A stretch of DNA of 64,000 nt from Carpediemonas membranifera (lineage: Eukaryota; Fornicata), in contig JAHDYR010000021.1 in the NCBI GenBank assembly GCA_019828565.1, positions 124,001 to 188,000 of the forward strand, given 5' to 3'. Numbering within the stretch: the stretch's first letter is position 1; each line of letters starts with the position of its first letter. Under the pieces are notes generated by a model. It searched no databases. It had not been told where the DNA came from and worked only from the letters and a program-made list of their open reading frames with translations. The position numbers were made by a program, and so were the translations under genes. This document shows, in pieces, positions 17,639-26,579 of this stretch.

Positions 17639-19225
17639 TTACTCCTTTCTTCCACCCTTCTTGCCGCCCCCCTTGCCCTTGCCCCTGTAGTGCTTGTCCA
17701 TGGCCTTCCTCCGCTTGTCGATGTCGCCGCGGTCGAGCGGTACCTTCTGAAGCCGCTTCACCTCATCCCGCCTGGCCCCCTTGACCTGGTACATCCACTC
17801 TGGGACGTGGCAGCCTGACGACTTCATAACATTCCGAACAATCTGAAGATACGGACGATCTTCGTCAGTGATGAGAGTGATTGCACTCGCCTCCTGCTCC
17901 GAGTCTGCCGATCGCCCAGTACGCCCGATCCTGTGGATATAAGCCGCGGGCGACTGTGGGAAGTCATAGTTAATGACAGATTTGATTCCATCAAAATCTA
18001 TCCCGCGTGCCATGACATCCGTAGTAATAAGCGCCCAGATCTTGCCCGTCTGCATCTCCCGCATCGCTCTATCCCTCATCCTCTGCGGCAAGTCTCCGTG
18101 GAACGCCGCGGCCTTGACCCCGGCCCCTGTGACCTGCACCTGGAGGTCAACGGCCCTATCCTTGGACTGCGTGAAGATGAGGGCGGGGAGCTTGACCCGA
18201 CGCAGGACTGTGCGGAGTGCCGCGAGCTTCTGGGTCTCGAGGCCGGCGTAGACCAGCTCCTGCTTGATTCTGCGGTTGGCCTCTGAGTTTGTACCGATCT
18301 TGATGACGACGGACGCCCTGCTGATTCTGTCGAGGACGTCCTTGACGGCGTTCGTCACGGCCAGCGTGGCGCTAAACAACACTAGCGAGAGGTCATCGCG
18401 GAGATCCTTCTCGGGGTCCTTGTCCCTGCCATGTGCTGCTGCCAGGAGCCTCTCCGTGACCTCGAAGAACTGCTGGTCGAGGAGGCGGTCAGCCTCGTCG
18501 AGGATGAAGTACCGAAGAGAAGTCAGCGTAACGTTGTTGCCCTCGTCGCCCATGAGGTGGACAAGGTGGTTCGGGGTCACAATCAGGATGTCACACCCTT
18601 CCTTCTGGAGGCGGCGCTCGTCCTTCTTCTCGGCAAGGGTGATCATGCGGAGGTCGACGCCGCCGTCGATGAATGTCTGGATGACCTTGGCGGTCTGGTT
18701 GGCTAGCTCGCGCGTGGGGCTCACTACGAGGGCCCGGGGGGTGCCGGGGACGCAGTGGCTGGGGCCGAGGCCGATCAGCATGGGGATGACGAACGCACCC
18801 GTCTTGCCTGAGCCAGTTTCAGCAGAGGCAATGACATCTACTGGGTTCGGAGGCATCAGGCAGGGGATGGCGGCGATTTGGATGGCGCTGGGGGTCTCCC
18901 ATTCGAGCGTTTCAGCGAGCGTGTGCTGGATGGAGGCAACCGCGAGGGCTGTGGTCTCGGTGGCGGGGATGTCCGCGAATGAGTGGAGGAAGTTCCGGTT
19001 TGCAGGGTAGCCAGTTGTTGAAATGCGGTGCTGCTTGAGAAACGCCTTGCGGGTCGAGAGTTTGGTGGTTTCCGGAGGCGCCAGAGGCTCATCGGCCTCC
19101 TTGATCTTCTTCACCTCCTTAACAGGCTCCTGAAGCTTAATACCTTGCGTCAGTTTCGCGAATAGGTCCATCTCCGTTGCCGTCTTCGTCTCGAACTTTT
19201 TTCCTGCAGCGAGTGAAAGCATCAT
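17639..19225 (-). CDS. DEAD-box RNA helicase, DDX52/Rok1-like
   Basis: 528 residues with all helicase motifs in order: Q-motif region (WETPSAIQIAAIP), AETGSGKT (I), SPTRELANQ (Ia), TPNHLV (Ib), DEAD (II), SATL (III), HGDLPQ (IV), TTDVMARGID (V) and HRIGRTGR (VI). The segment after the core, SSGCHVPEWM, resembles the GCPVPEW/Y of DDX52/Rok1, which acts in 18S rRNA processing in the nucleolus. The C-terminus is Gly/Lys-rich (GKGKGGGKKGGRKE), typical of RNA binding. The neighbouring genes UTP7 and RBM34 at 21-24 kb are also ribosome-biogenesis factors. Complete. Confidence 0.88.
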   Translation of the reverse strand: MMLSLAAGKKFETKTATEMDLFAKLTQGIKLQEPVKEVKKIKEADEPLAPPETTKLSTRKAFLKQHRISTTGYPANRNFLHSFADIPATETTALAVASIQHTLAETLEWETPSAIQIAAIPCLMPPNPVDVIASAETGSGKTGAFVIPMLIGLGPSHCVPGTPRALVVSPTRELANQTAKVIQTFIDGGVDLRMITLAEKKDERRLQKEGCDILIVTPNHLVHLMGDEGNNVTLTSLRYFILDEADRLLDQQFFEVTERLLAAAHGRDKDPEKDLRDDLSLVLFSATLAVTNAVKDVLDRISRASVVIKIGTNSEANRRIKQELVYAGLETQKLAALRTVLRRVKLPALIFTQSKDRAVDLQVQVTGAGVKAAAFHGDLPQRMRDRAMREMQTGKIWALITTDVMARGIDFDGIKSVINYDFPQSPAAYIHRIGRTGRSADSEQEASAITLITDEDRPYLQIVRNVMKSSGCHVPEWMYQVKGARRDEVKRLQKVPLDRGDIDKRRKAMDKHYRGKGKGGGKKGGRKE

Positions 19226-19242
19226 TTACAGTGCTCTGGAGC

Positions 19243-19877
19243 CTAATTGTGGACGTCCTTCTCGATCTGGACCAAGTGGGATGTCGCCTCAAGCATGGTC
19301 ACGACCGTCTTCATGTCGCCCGACCACTTGTCGAGAATTGACTCTGAAGAAACCTCCGGGACGAAAACAACGGACCCTGCCGACCTGTCGATCTTGATAT
19401 ACATGTCCCCGAGATCACCATCAGCGATAAGCTTCTCCAACTCCTGCTGCGTGCACTGCACGAGCTCAATAAGACGCTCCATGGTGATGTCGGCGTAGTA
19501 CCTGGCCACGAGGTGGAGATTCCTCATAAGGAACATAGAGACTACTGCAGCGGGGACACGGTCGTCGAGGTCGGGGAACTTGGCAAGCTCCTCGCGGACG
19601 GAGGAAATGGACACGAGCTCGATTGATTCTGCCATAGTGTAGAGAGCACGGGCATATTCGGGCAAATGCTTGAACTGTGCGTGCCCCTTGATGGCGGCTA
19701 TGAAGTTTGAGCGTTCGCCTTCCTCGTTAACGGCAAGCGCCTTGACGGAGGCCTCGAGTAACGACTGCGTGAGCTGTAGAGGACGTTACATACCGCTTTC
19801 TGCATCTCAACGTCTTTTTCATGGTTCAGCTGCTCTAGTAGCGCTCTTGTGCGGTTTCTTAGTATCTTAGCGAACAT
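19243..19877 (-). CDS. PCI-domain protein, proteasome lid Rpn5 (PSMD12)-like, short
   Basis: Exon 1 19794-19877, 29-nt intron 19765-19793 (GTATGT to CTCACGCAG), exon 2 19243-19764; 201 residues. An alternative acceptor nine bases nearer keeps the frame. The C-terminal half has the winged-helix part of a PCI domain: RNLHLVARYYADITMERL, then MYIKIDRSAGSVVF, ILDKWSGDMKTVV and HLVQIEKDVHN. These match the C-terminus of Rpn5 best, ahead of CSN4. Rpn5 is usually about 445 residues; only the last 200 are encoded here, and 140 bp separate it from the next gene, so the N-terminal solenoid is missing or elsewhere. Confidence 0.65.
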
Positions 19878-20017
19878 GTGTAGCTTTCTTCACGTTTGAC
19901 ATCACATCAAATACTGAATCTGATTAGCCCTCTCCGAGGCCCCACCGGTGCCCTGCTACAACCCACCATCGCCCATCCTACCACCAGCAACGGGCCGACC
20001 ATTTACCATCAGGGACC

Positions 20018-21406
20018 CTACCCAGACCGCCCATAGACGAGTGTCACGGCCATCTGGAACGCCCTGGTCGTGAACATCTCATCCATACTGACCTCCGTCA
20101 CGTCCCTGTCGCTGCACTTAAACACCCTGCCCGCGGAGACCCTGTACGTGTAGTAGTGCCCCCCCGCCTCGTTCCCCGCATGACAGACCACCGCCTTGAG
20201 GTTGTACCACACCTCGGGCCGGGTGTACCTCGCGATGTCCTCCTCAGTGGCCATCACGACTCCGTCAGGCCCCTCCACGGCCCCGGTCGGTGCGTCCTTG
20301 CCGTCGGGCATGCCCACATAGGCGCCCATGTCAAGCTTGTCGGGGTAGATGACCTTGTTCCTCAGCTTCCTTGCCTGACCCCGCAGCATGGCCACCCTGT
20401 TGATGTGAAGCATCAGTGTCTGCGGGAGGGCGGTCAGGTGCGTCGTCTTGGTCGCCCGGGACGGCATGGGCCTCAGGGGGACCTGTACTCCCTCGAATAT
20501 CTTGCCGGTAGACGCTGCCCCGACGTTTGTGGCGTGGATGAACGTCTGCAGGGCGTCCACACCCTTCGTGAACTCTGCTCCGGCCATGTAGTCGTCAGAG
20601 GCGAGGTTGGCCATCATACGCTCCGTCATGAGCGGGAGAAGCTTGACGGCGCCACACTTCATGCATGCTACGCCGTCGATGATCTCCTCCTTGAAGAAGT
20701 CGTCGAGACATGACTCTAAAGTGCACGACGGCAGGACGTTTGCACCGGTCCCTTGGGCGTCGGACGGCACGGGAATAGGGAGGAGAAGCGAGTTGAACCG
20801 GCTGATGGAGAAGGGGGCCCGTCCACAGCAGTTGATGCAGGTGTACGACGTCGTGCAGGTCCCTGTGAGCGAGGGCAGGGGGGCCGTCCTCACCGGGTCC
20901 ATCTCAGGTGTGCCGAGGACCCCGGCGAACGAGCACTTGGGGGAAGTAGCCGTAGCCTTTGCCCGGTGGCCGTCGATGAGATGCATCAAGGCCGTCAGGA
21001 ACTCGTGGGCATCCTGCTCCTGGCTCGTGTCCATGAACGTAGACACGACAGGCTCAGCGTCCAGCAGGTGCTTGTACGAGGGGATGGTCGCTAGGCGGCG
21101 GAGGATGTCCCGAAGCTTGCGCAGGGCGTCGCGACTTTCAACAGTGCCCTTGGATTCTTTGTATGCTGTCTTAACAACTTCATCCACCTCTGTTGCGAAG
21201 GTATCATCGAACGACAAGGCCTGAAGGATCGAGTTGGCGAAGCAAATAGTCGCTTTCGTGTTCTTGAGCCCCGGGGGCAGATCTCGTGGCGTATAGTTGT
21301 GTTTGTAGTACTCTTCTAGTGAATATACACCGTATGCGCTGCCCAGCAAGACCGTGGCGGCCTTGAGTAGATGCATCAGGTTGCTGTCAAAGTCAAGAAC
21401 AGTCAA
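20018..21406 (-). CDS. Ubiquitin-specific protease, USP30-like with N-terminal membrane segment
   Basis: 462 residues. Residues about 13-30 are hydrophobic (LLKAATVLLGSAYGVYSL), suggesting membrane anchoring. The Cys box is GLKNTKATICFANSILQ, with one residue more than the usual GLxNxGNTCFxNS before the catalytic Cys. The His box is GNEAGGHYYTYRV and the Asp/Asn region KCSDRDVTEV. Two Cys pairs (CINCC and CMKC) suit a zinc-binding fingers subdomain. N-terminal anchoring plus USP core recalls USP30, which deubiquitinates proteins on mitochondrial and peroxisomal outer membranes. Organelle here is unknown. Complete. Confidence 0.75.
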   Translation of the reverse strand: MTVLDFDSNLMHLLKAATVLLGSAYGVYSLEEYYKHNYTPRDLPPGLKNTKATICFANSILQALSFDDTFATEVDEVVKTAYKESKGTVESRDALRKLRDILRRLATIPSYKHLLDAEPVVSTFMDTSQEQDAHEFLTALMHLIDGHRAKATATSPKCSFAGVLGTPEMDPVRTAPLPSLTGTCTTSYTCINCCGRAPFSISRFNSLLLPIPVPSDAQGTGANVLPSCTLESCLDDFFKEEIIDGVACMKCGAVKLLPLMTERMMANLASDDYMAGAEFTKGVDALQTFIHATNVGAASTGKIFEGVQVPLRPMPSRATKTTHLTALPQTLMLHINRVAMLRGQARKLRNKVIYPDKLDMGAYVGMPDGKDAPTGAVEGPDGVVMATEEDIARYTRPEVWYNLKAVVCHAGNEAGGHYYTYRVSAGRVFKCSDRDVTEVSMDEMFTTRAFQMAVTLVYGRSG

Positions 21407-21467
21407 CGCCCAGGCCGCCCGGACTCGACTGGGCGATCAGGGCAGTCGGCACTCTTATCCGCATTTA

Positions 21468-22934
21468 TCAGGTAAATCTGTCGAGCACGTCGCCGCGTCC
21501 CTGCTTGCCCTTTGGCGCGGTCTTCCCCTTCCGTGCCCGTTCAATGTTGGCATCCTGCGCCTTCCGCCGCTCCTCCTCGGCCTGAGTCTTCAACTTGCCC
21601 GTGAGTCGCTTAACAGCCCGAGTCCTGCCCCTAGCCAGCTTGAACTCGTCAATTGTCCCAGTCTTCTTATCCCGGCACTGGTCACCCCGGCCTGCCCGCC
21701 CGCCGTGGGTAGACACCGCCCCGATCCTTGTGGGGTCCAGGCAGATCTGGTCCGGCTTGAGCTTCTCGATGAGCTGCTTCACCTCGCTCTCCTGGCGCTG
21801 TTTCTTGGTCTGGTAAGGGTTCGACTCGTATGAGTCGAAGTTCGGGTCAGCAGACCCGGGAACCACGGCGAAAGTCGCACCCTTGGCCGTGCCGCACGCG
21901 AGGAAATCTTCGTGAGGGCAGAACTCCAAGTCGTGGAAGTCGGTGCCCTCGCCGATGTGCTGCATGTATGAGCTCTTGGCCTTGGTGCGGAGGCCCTCCT
22001 TGTACATCGTCACACGGCGTCTCGTCGCTACGGCCATGACACCCGTGTCTGAGATGCGGATGTCTGCGATGGAGTCGTGGGCGAAGTATGAATGCATGGG
22101 ACGTTCGGGCCGTCTTACGTCGTAAACCTGTACCTGGTGGGGCTTGGGGTTCTTGATGTCGATGCCCCCAACCGCCATGTAGCGGCCGGACCGGTCGAAA
22201 TCGAGGGCTGTGACCGTGGACATCGTCTTCACTGTCAGCAGGGGCTTGTTCGTTGCAGGAGACCACAGCTTGACCCGGCCGTCCTGGTGGCCAGTACCGA
22301 GTACGGCGTTCCACTTGTTCTGGGCGAGGGGCATGCCCCCGGTGTGGCCGGACTTAATGTCGATTGCCCCGGCGATGCCACCTGTACTGATGTCCTGATA
22401 GACCAGGCGGCTGCTGGTCGTCAGAGAGGCAAGGAGCATGTGGTAGGGAAGGAAGGACAGGCGCTGGGGGCGCGTATGGCTGCTGAGACGGTGGATCTCG
22501 AGCCCGGCGTCGTCGTAGATGTGGGTGAACTCACCCTGGGCTACGGCAAAGAGCAGGTGATTGTGGAGGTACTGGATATCCCGGATCTGCTCACCGAGGT
22601 GCATCTCCTTGACGATCTTGCGGTCTTTCCAGTGGGAGATGACGATGTTGCCCTGGGTGCCACCCATCGCCATGTAGTTGCCCGTACGGTCGAAAGAAAC
22701 GCTGTATGGGCCGAAGTCCCGGCCGATGTTGTACATCTTCCGCTTTGTCTGTGCATCAACCTGTTCGCGGATGTCCTGCTGGCGGTACTGGTATGTTTTC
22801 TCTCCTTCATCGGCTTCCAGGTACCCTACAGCCTCAGCGTTCAGCCTTTCGACGACTTTGCCGTCCTTGGCAGCACGACGATACTGTTTCAGGACATCAC
22901 GCCCTTCAGCAGAGGCTTTATCGTAAACACCCAT
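21468..22934 (-). CDS. UTP7/WDR46 (BING4), U3 snoRNP protein
   Basis: 488 residues. The N-terminal helix (LKQYRRAAKDGKVVERLNAE) is followed by WD40 blades (GPYSVSFDRTGNYMAMGG, LGTGHQDGRVKLWSPATN, STVTALDFDRSGRYMAVGG) and the BING4 C-terminal region (HIGEGTDFHDLEFCPHEDFL, then EPNPYQTK-like YESNPYQTKKQRQ) with a basic tail. This is the layout of UTP7, part of the small-subunit processome that folds and cleaves pre-18S rRNA in the nucleolus. Family members are 550-610 residues; this is slightly shorter. Unbroken frame. Confidence 0.9.
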   Translation of the reverse strand: MGVYDKASAEGRDVLKQYRRAAKDGKVVERLNAEAVGYLEADEGEKTYQYRQQDIREQVDAQTKRKMYNIGRDFGPYSVSFDRTGNYMAMGGTQGNIVISHWKDRKIVKEMHLGEQIRDIQYLHNHLLFAVAQGEFTHIYDDAGLEIHRLSSHTRPQRLSFLPYHMLLASLTTSSRLVYQDISTGGIAGAIDIKSGHTGGMPLAQNKWNAVLGTGHQDGRVKLWSPATNKPLLTVKTMSTVTALDFDRSGRYMAVGGIDIKNPKPHQVQVYDVRRPERPMHSYFAHDSIADIRISDTGVMAVATRRRVTMYKEGLRTKAKSSYMQHIGEGTDFHDLEFCPHEDFLACGTAKGATFAVVPGSADPNFDSYESNPYQTKKQRQESEVKQLIEKLKPDQICLDPTRIGAVSTHGGRAGRGDQCRDKKTGTIDEFKLARGRTRAVKRLTGKLKTQAEEERRKAQDANIERARKGKTAPKGKQGRGDVLDRFT

Positions 22935-23127
22935 CGCCGCTCGCTTGAAGCTGCATAACCTGCAGTGTTGTTAACGAGGCCCCATACACTCAGCAGAGTA
23001 CGTAATAGGCGGTAATACAGCCCAATGGTTGCTTTCCATCGCTTGTTTCACTCTTCCACGATCGCTGTAGCAGAGAGCCCCCACAGCCCTGGACTAACCC
23101 TCTCCCCAGCCTTCCGATCCGATTTAT

Positions 23128-24144
23128 CTACTTGTGGCTGACCCCGAACGAGCCAACCTTCCGCTCAGTCTTGGCCTTGGGCCGCCCGTCCCTGCCACGC
23201 TTGGCCTTGTCCCCCTTGCCCGCGGTAGCCTTGGCACGATGGGCCTCCTTCTTCTCCACGTCGTTGGCAGCGCGCTGGTTCCGCTTCCGGAGCTTCTCCC
23301 GGTTTGTAGCAGGGATGACACGGAGAGGGCGGCCACGGCACACGAACTGGGGTTTCCCACCAAGTGTGTGCTTCTTATACTTCATGAAGTCGTTGATCTT
23401 GTCCCTGGACTCGCGGTCACCCACAGAAACGAAGGCAGTCTGGGCATCTCCTGTCGCCTTGTCCCTGACGATCCGAATGTGCTGGATATCGGGCCTCGAC
23501 GGCATTTCAGCCAGACCCTCGGCAATGCTCTCCATCAGCTCGAGGGGGGAGACCTTGCGGGGGATGTTGCCGATGAAGAAGCACTCGTGGCTGTCGAACT
23601 CCTCGTGTGTCTTCTCAGAGGCAATGTCGATCGTCACGGGGAAGTCCATGATCGTGAAGGATTCGGTGGCGGCAAGCTCGACAAGCTGCTGGCGAGCCTC
23701 GTCGGTGATGTTGTCGAAAACGACGTAAGCGTTCTGGAAAGTGTCCCGAGTGGCCTTCTGCTCGATGAGCTGGCGCTTAGACTGGGAGCTGAGCGCCGCA
23801 CGCTTGAGAGCGACGGAGCGGAAGCGCACAGTGAGGATTTTCGCGTCCTTCAGCGGCTCGAGCGTGCCAGCAAACTTCTTGACGACGCGCTTCATCTTAG
23901 ATGAGCTGACGCCAGCGGGAACACCGCCAATGAAGAGCGTGTCCTTGTTCTTGGCTTCGAAGTCGTACTTGTGCTTCGCAGCATCCTTCTTAGCAGCAGC
24001 TTTCCGCCGAGAGAGCTTGGCATCGTTCTCTTCTACCACTTCCTCGGCATCAACGAACTCTTTCTCCGCCTCCTCGAAATCTGAGGGGATATCCAGACCT
24101 GCTTCTTCAGCAAGTTGCTTGATCTCATCGTCTTGCGCCGCCAT
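23128..24144 (-). CDS. RBM34/Nop12-like nucleolar RNA-binding protein
   Basis: 338 residues with two RRM domains. RRM1 (about 48-160) starts DTLFIGGVPAGVSSSKMKR and includes the family's long loop (VRFRSVALKRAALSSQ) and RNP1-like NAYVVFDN. RRM2 (about 172-265) has ECFFIGNIPRKVSPLEL and DAQTAFVSV. The tail is Lys/Arg-rich. The inserted RSVA segment in RRM1 is typical of RBM34/Nop12, which bind pre-rRNA for large-subunit assembly. The N-terminal region is acidic. Complete, no frame break. Confidence 0.85.
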   Translation of the reverse strand: MAAQDDEIKQLAEEAGLDIPSDFEEAEKEFVDAEEVVEENDAKLSRRKAAAKKDAAKHKYDFEAKNKDTLFIGGVPAGVSSSKMKRVVKKFAGTLEPLKDAKILTVRFRSVALKRAALSSQSKRQLIEQKATRDTFQNAYVVFDNITDEARQQLVELAATESFTIMDFPVTIDIASEKTHEEFDSHECFFIGNIPRKVSPLELMESIAEGLAEMPSRPDIQHIRIVRDKATGDAQTAFVSVGDRESRDKINDFMKYKKHTLGGKPQFVCRGRPLRVIPATNREKLRKRNQRAANDVEKKEAHRAKATAGKGDKAKRGRDGRPKAKTERKVGSFGVSHK

Positions 24145-24348
24145 TGCGTTCCCGTTACCTCGCTGCTCGAGTCGCCGAGTCGAACACGCGTCTCGGCAAC
24201 CAGGGCCGTGACGGGTGCTACGGGTCTTGCCAGGAACACTGTGAGGACACCTGCGCTGCCTTATTCATGCTGCAAAAATCTGAGCGTCGGCAACGATTTC
24301 AGAAAGAGCAGAAATGGCACGACTCGTTTACTAATGTTACAACAACGC

Positions 24349-25194
24349 TCAGATGGCCACATGCGCCCTTGCTACCCTCTCTGCCACACTATCCAGCAGC
24401 CCGATGAGCACTCCCTCGCTGTCGGCCTTGCACGACCTCTCGCCCTCGAGCAGCGTGGCGAGCTCGGTCTGAAGAGACCCGCACGCCTCCTCTACTCTCT
24501 TCTGACGTGCCACACGCTCCTTCTTGAGACTCTCTGCGGCTTCTCTCGCCTTTCCGACGCTCTCATCGATTGAGTTCGAAACTTTCTCAAGCCATTCCCG
24601 GTTAGCATCCTTCTCGCGGACAAACTTGACCCTCACCGTCTCTAGATCCTTTGGGTTCGTGGAGTGGGTGCGTGGACAATCATCGCCGTTGATTTCCCTC
24701 ACGCTTTCGAGCTGGGCCTCGAGGGCAGTGAAGAGGCGGGTCTCAAGCTCGAGTCGCTCTTGCTTTTCTTGCCTTATAGCCGTGTTGATCGACTCCCGTG
24801 CTCTAGTGTACCTCTCTACTTCTGGATGGGCCTCAGATTCCCGCTTTAAGTCGGACACGGCCTCTTGGACGGCGGCAATGTCGTTCTCAAGTTTAACGAG
24901 TTGCGGGTGGCGCGACATGAAGCTTTCAGAAATCCTTTCAGTTGCTACCTTGATCTTTTGGTGCCAACGTTGGTCAGCTTTGGAAATATAGGAGGTCAAC
25001 TCTGAATCGAGGGAATGGATGCGGGAAATCACTGCATTCGCCCGGGGTTCCATCCCACTTGTTGAATTTTGCGTCAAAATTGTGCGAGATAGCGGTCTAT
25101 TCCCAAATCGCGAGAAGTCCATGTGGCGACGACGAAATGACATAAAGTGCACATTGAAAAATTGCATGAACACGGTCCGATACAGCGACTCCAC
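24349..25194 (-). CDS. Long coiled-coil protein, SF-assemblin/giardin-like
   Basis: Up to 281 residues, almost all heptad-like coiled coil after about residue 45: NAVISRIHSLDSELTSYISK, QLVKLENDIAAVQEAVSDLK, KQERLELETRLFTALEAQLE and VREKDANREWLEKVSNSIDE. The size, the non-helical basic head and the stretch RLELETRLFTALEAQLE resemble SF-assemblins and beta-giardin, which build striated fibres of flagellar roots and, in Giardia, the ventral disc. Other coiled-coil families cannot be excluded by eye. MEPRANAV (about residue 48) is a likely alternative start, leaving the Arg-rich part upstream untranslated. Confidence 0.5.
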   Translation of the reverse strand: MESLYRTVFMQFFNVHFMSFRRRHMDFSRFGNRPLSRTILTQNSTSGMEPRANAVISRIHSLDSELTSYISKADQRWHQKIKVATERISESFMSRHPQLVKLENDIAAVQEAVSDLKRESEAHPEVERYTRARESINTAIRQEKQERLELETRLFTALEAQLESVREINGDDCPRTHSTNPKDLETVRVKFVREKDANREWLEKVSNSIDESVGKAREAAESLKKERVARQKRVEEACGSLQTELATLLEGERSCKADSEGVLIGLLDSVAERVARAHVAI

Positions 25195-25309
25195 GCCCAG
25201 CTAGTACTCGTTGCAGTAGAAGCAAGCGCCACATCTCGTCAGTCAGTCCCAATACTCCGTCGAAACCTACCGTGGCAACGATCCATATGCATTTACAAAG
25301 AGACCCAGC

Positions 25310-26344
25310 TTACATGCCAGGGGGTGCCATGGGGCCGCCCATCATGGGCTGGCCGACCATGCCAGGCTGCACCATACCGTATCCCATGGGGGCGGCCATC
25401 TGCATGGGGACGCCGTACGCCGCGGGGGCCATGGACGCGGCCATGAAATTAGCGGGCATATTCCGGCCATAACCGAGCACCCGTGAGCTGTAGATGATCC
25501 GGCCGGTAAAGTGGAACGAGACGAACGTGATCATCGTCAGCTGGAGAATAATGTTAAGCACGAGGGGGATAACGGGCACGACGTTGATGGCAGTGAGGAT
25601 GAAGGTTAGCACGACGTAGATGTAGATGAAGATCATGTCGTGGGCCCACAGGAGGATCTGGGTAATGGCGTTCTTAGCCTGACTCCGGATAGCGAGGATG
25701 AGGCGCTGGACAAAGTTCATCTTCGGCTCGAGGGCGATAAGAAGAACCATGGGCGGGACGAGGCCACAGCAGCAGCGAGTGCAAGGCAGGCCGACGAGGA
25801 GGAAGAGAACAGAGAATATGACAACGCCGACCACGGGGACTGCGAGGAGGGGGAAGAGAGCGAAGGCGGGGAAGCACACCATCACCACGAGAAGAGCAAA
25901 GTTAACCATGCGGCGGCCGAAGTAGTCGTTCTTGAGCATCTTTGTGAACGGGTGGGGGCCGTCCTCGGGGATCATGAGGGTCTCTACAACACCGGTGGTC
26001 CAGCTGGAAGCGAAGTTGCAGGTGCAGCAGGGGACTACGCAGCACCAGAGGGTGAAGAGGACGACGAGGTGAAGAGGAATGAGTATAAGAGGGGGAAGTA
26101 CGGAGGTGATAATCGCGAAGGGGATGTATGCATGAGCGATGACGGCTAGAGCGACGGAAAGGATGACTGCTATAAGAAGGCCGCAGCAAATATTCGCGCA
26201 GTTCGCCTGCCAGACATTCTTGGTCAGCTTGAACTGACCCAAAGTGTGAACGCGGTGGAGTTTTGGGGCATTGTCGTCAATGACGATGTAGAAGGCAGTT
26301 TCACCTTCATAAGCATCCGATGCTTGATAAACAGCTGTCGACAT
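25310..26344 (-). CDS. Multi-pass membrane protein with Met/Pro/Gly-rich tail
   Basis: 344 residues from ATG 26344 (MSTAVYQASDAYEGETAFYI); the frame continues upstream without support. At least five or six hydrophobic segments: CCGLLIAVILSVALAVIAHA, SVLPPLILIPLHLVVLFTLW, VNFALLVVMVCFPAFALFPL, VVGVVIFSVLFLLVGLP, MIFIYIYVVLTFILTAINVV and LVLNIILQLTMITFVSF. Cys clusters (CCVVPCCTC and CTRCCCG) follow two of them and could be palmitoylated. The tail repeats Met-Gly-Pro units (MVGQPMMGGPMAPPGM). No family recognised; possibly lineage-specific. Confidence 0.7.
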   Translation of the reverse strand: MSTAVYQASDAYEGETAFYIVIDDNAPKLHRVHTLGQFKLTKNVWQANCANICCGLLIAVILSVALAVIAHAYIPFAIITSVLPPLILIPLHLVVLFTLWCCVVPCCTCNFASSWTTGVVETLMIPEDGPHPFTKMLKNDYFGRRMVNFALLVVMVCFPAFALFPLLAVPVVGVVIFSVLFLLVGLPCTRCCCGLVPPMVLLIALEPKMNFVQRLILAIRSQAKNAITQILLWAHDMIFIYIYVVLTFILTAINVVPVIPLVLNIILQLTMITFVSFHFTGRIIYSSRVLGYGRNMPANFMAASMAPAAYGVPMQMAAPMGYGMVQPGMVGQPMMGGPMAPPGM

Positions 26345-26579
26345 CAATGCTTTGTGCGAGAATGATCTGCGTGTTATTCTCGTCGACGGATCGGCTGAAA
26401 ATATCTCCTTCGACTTCTGACACTGGGGGCCTGCTGGGCGATCACAGGCGTGCATGTGGGGTCTAGAACCACGTCATGAAGGCTCACACGGACGCGTTGA
26501 GTCGAGTCCCAGCCCGAATCCCGGGAGAATACCCCATCCCACCCCCAAGTCGACCAACAGAACCCTTCCCGGGCCTAGT

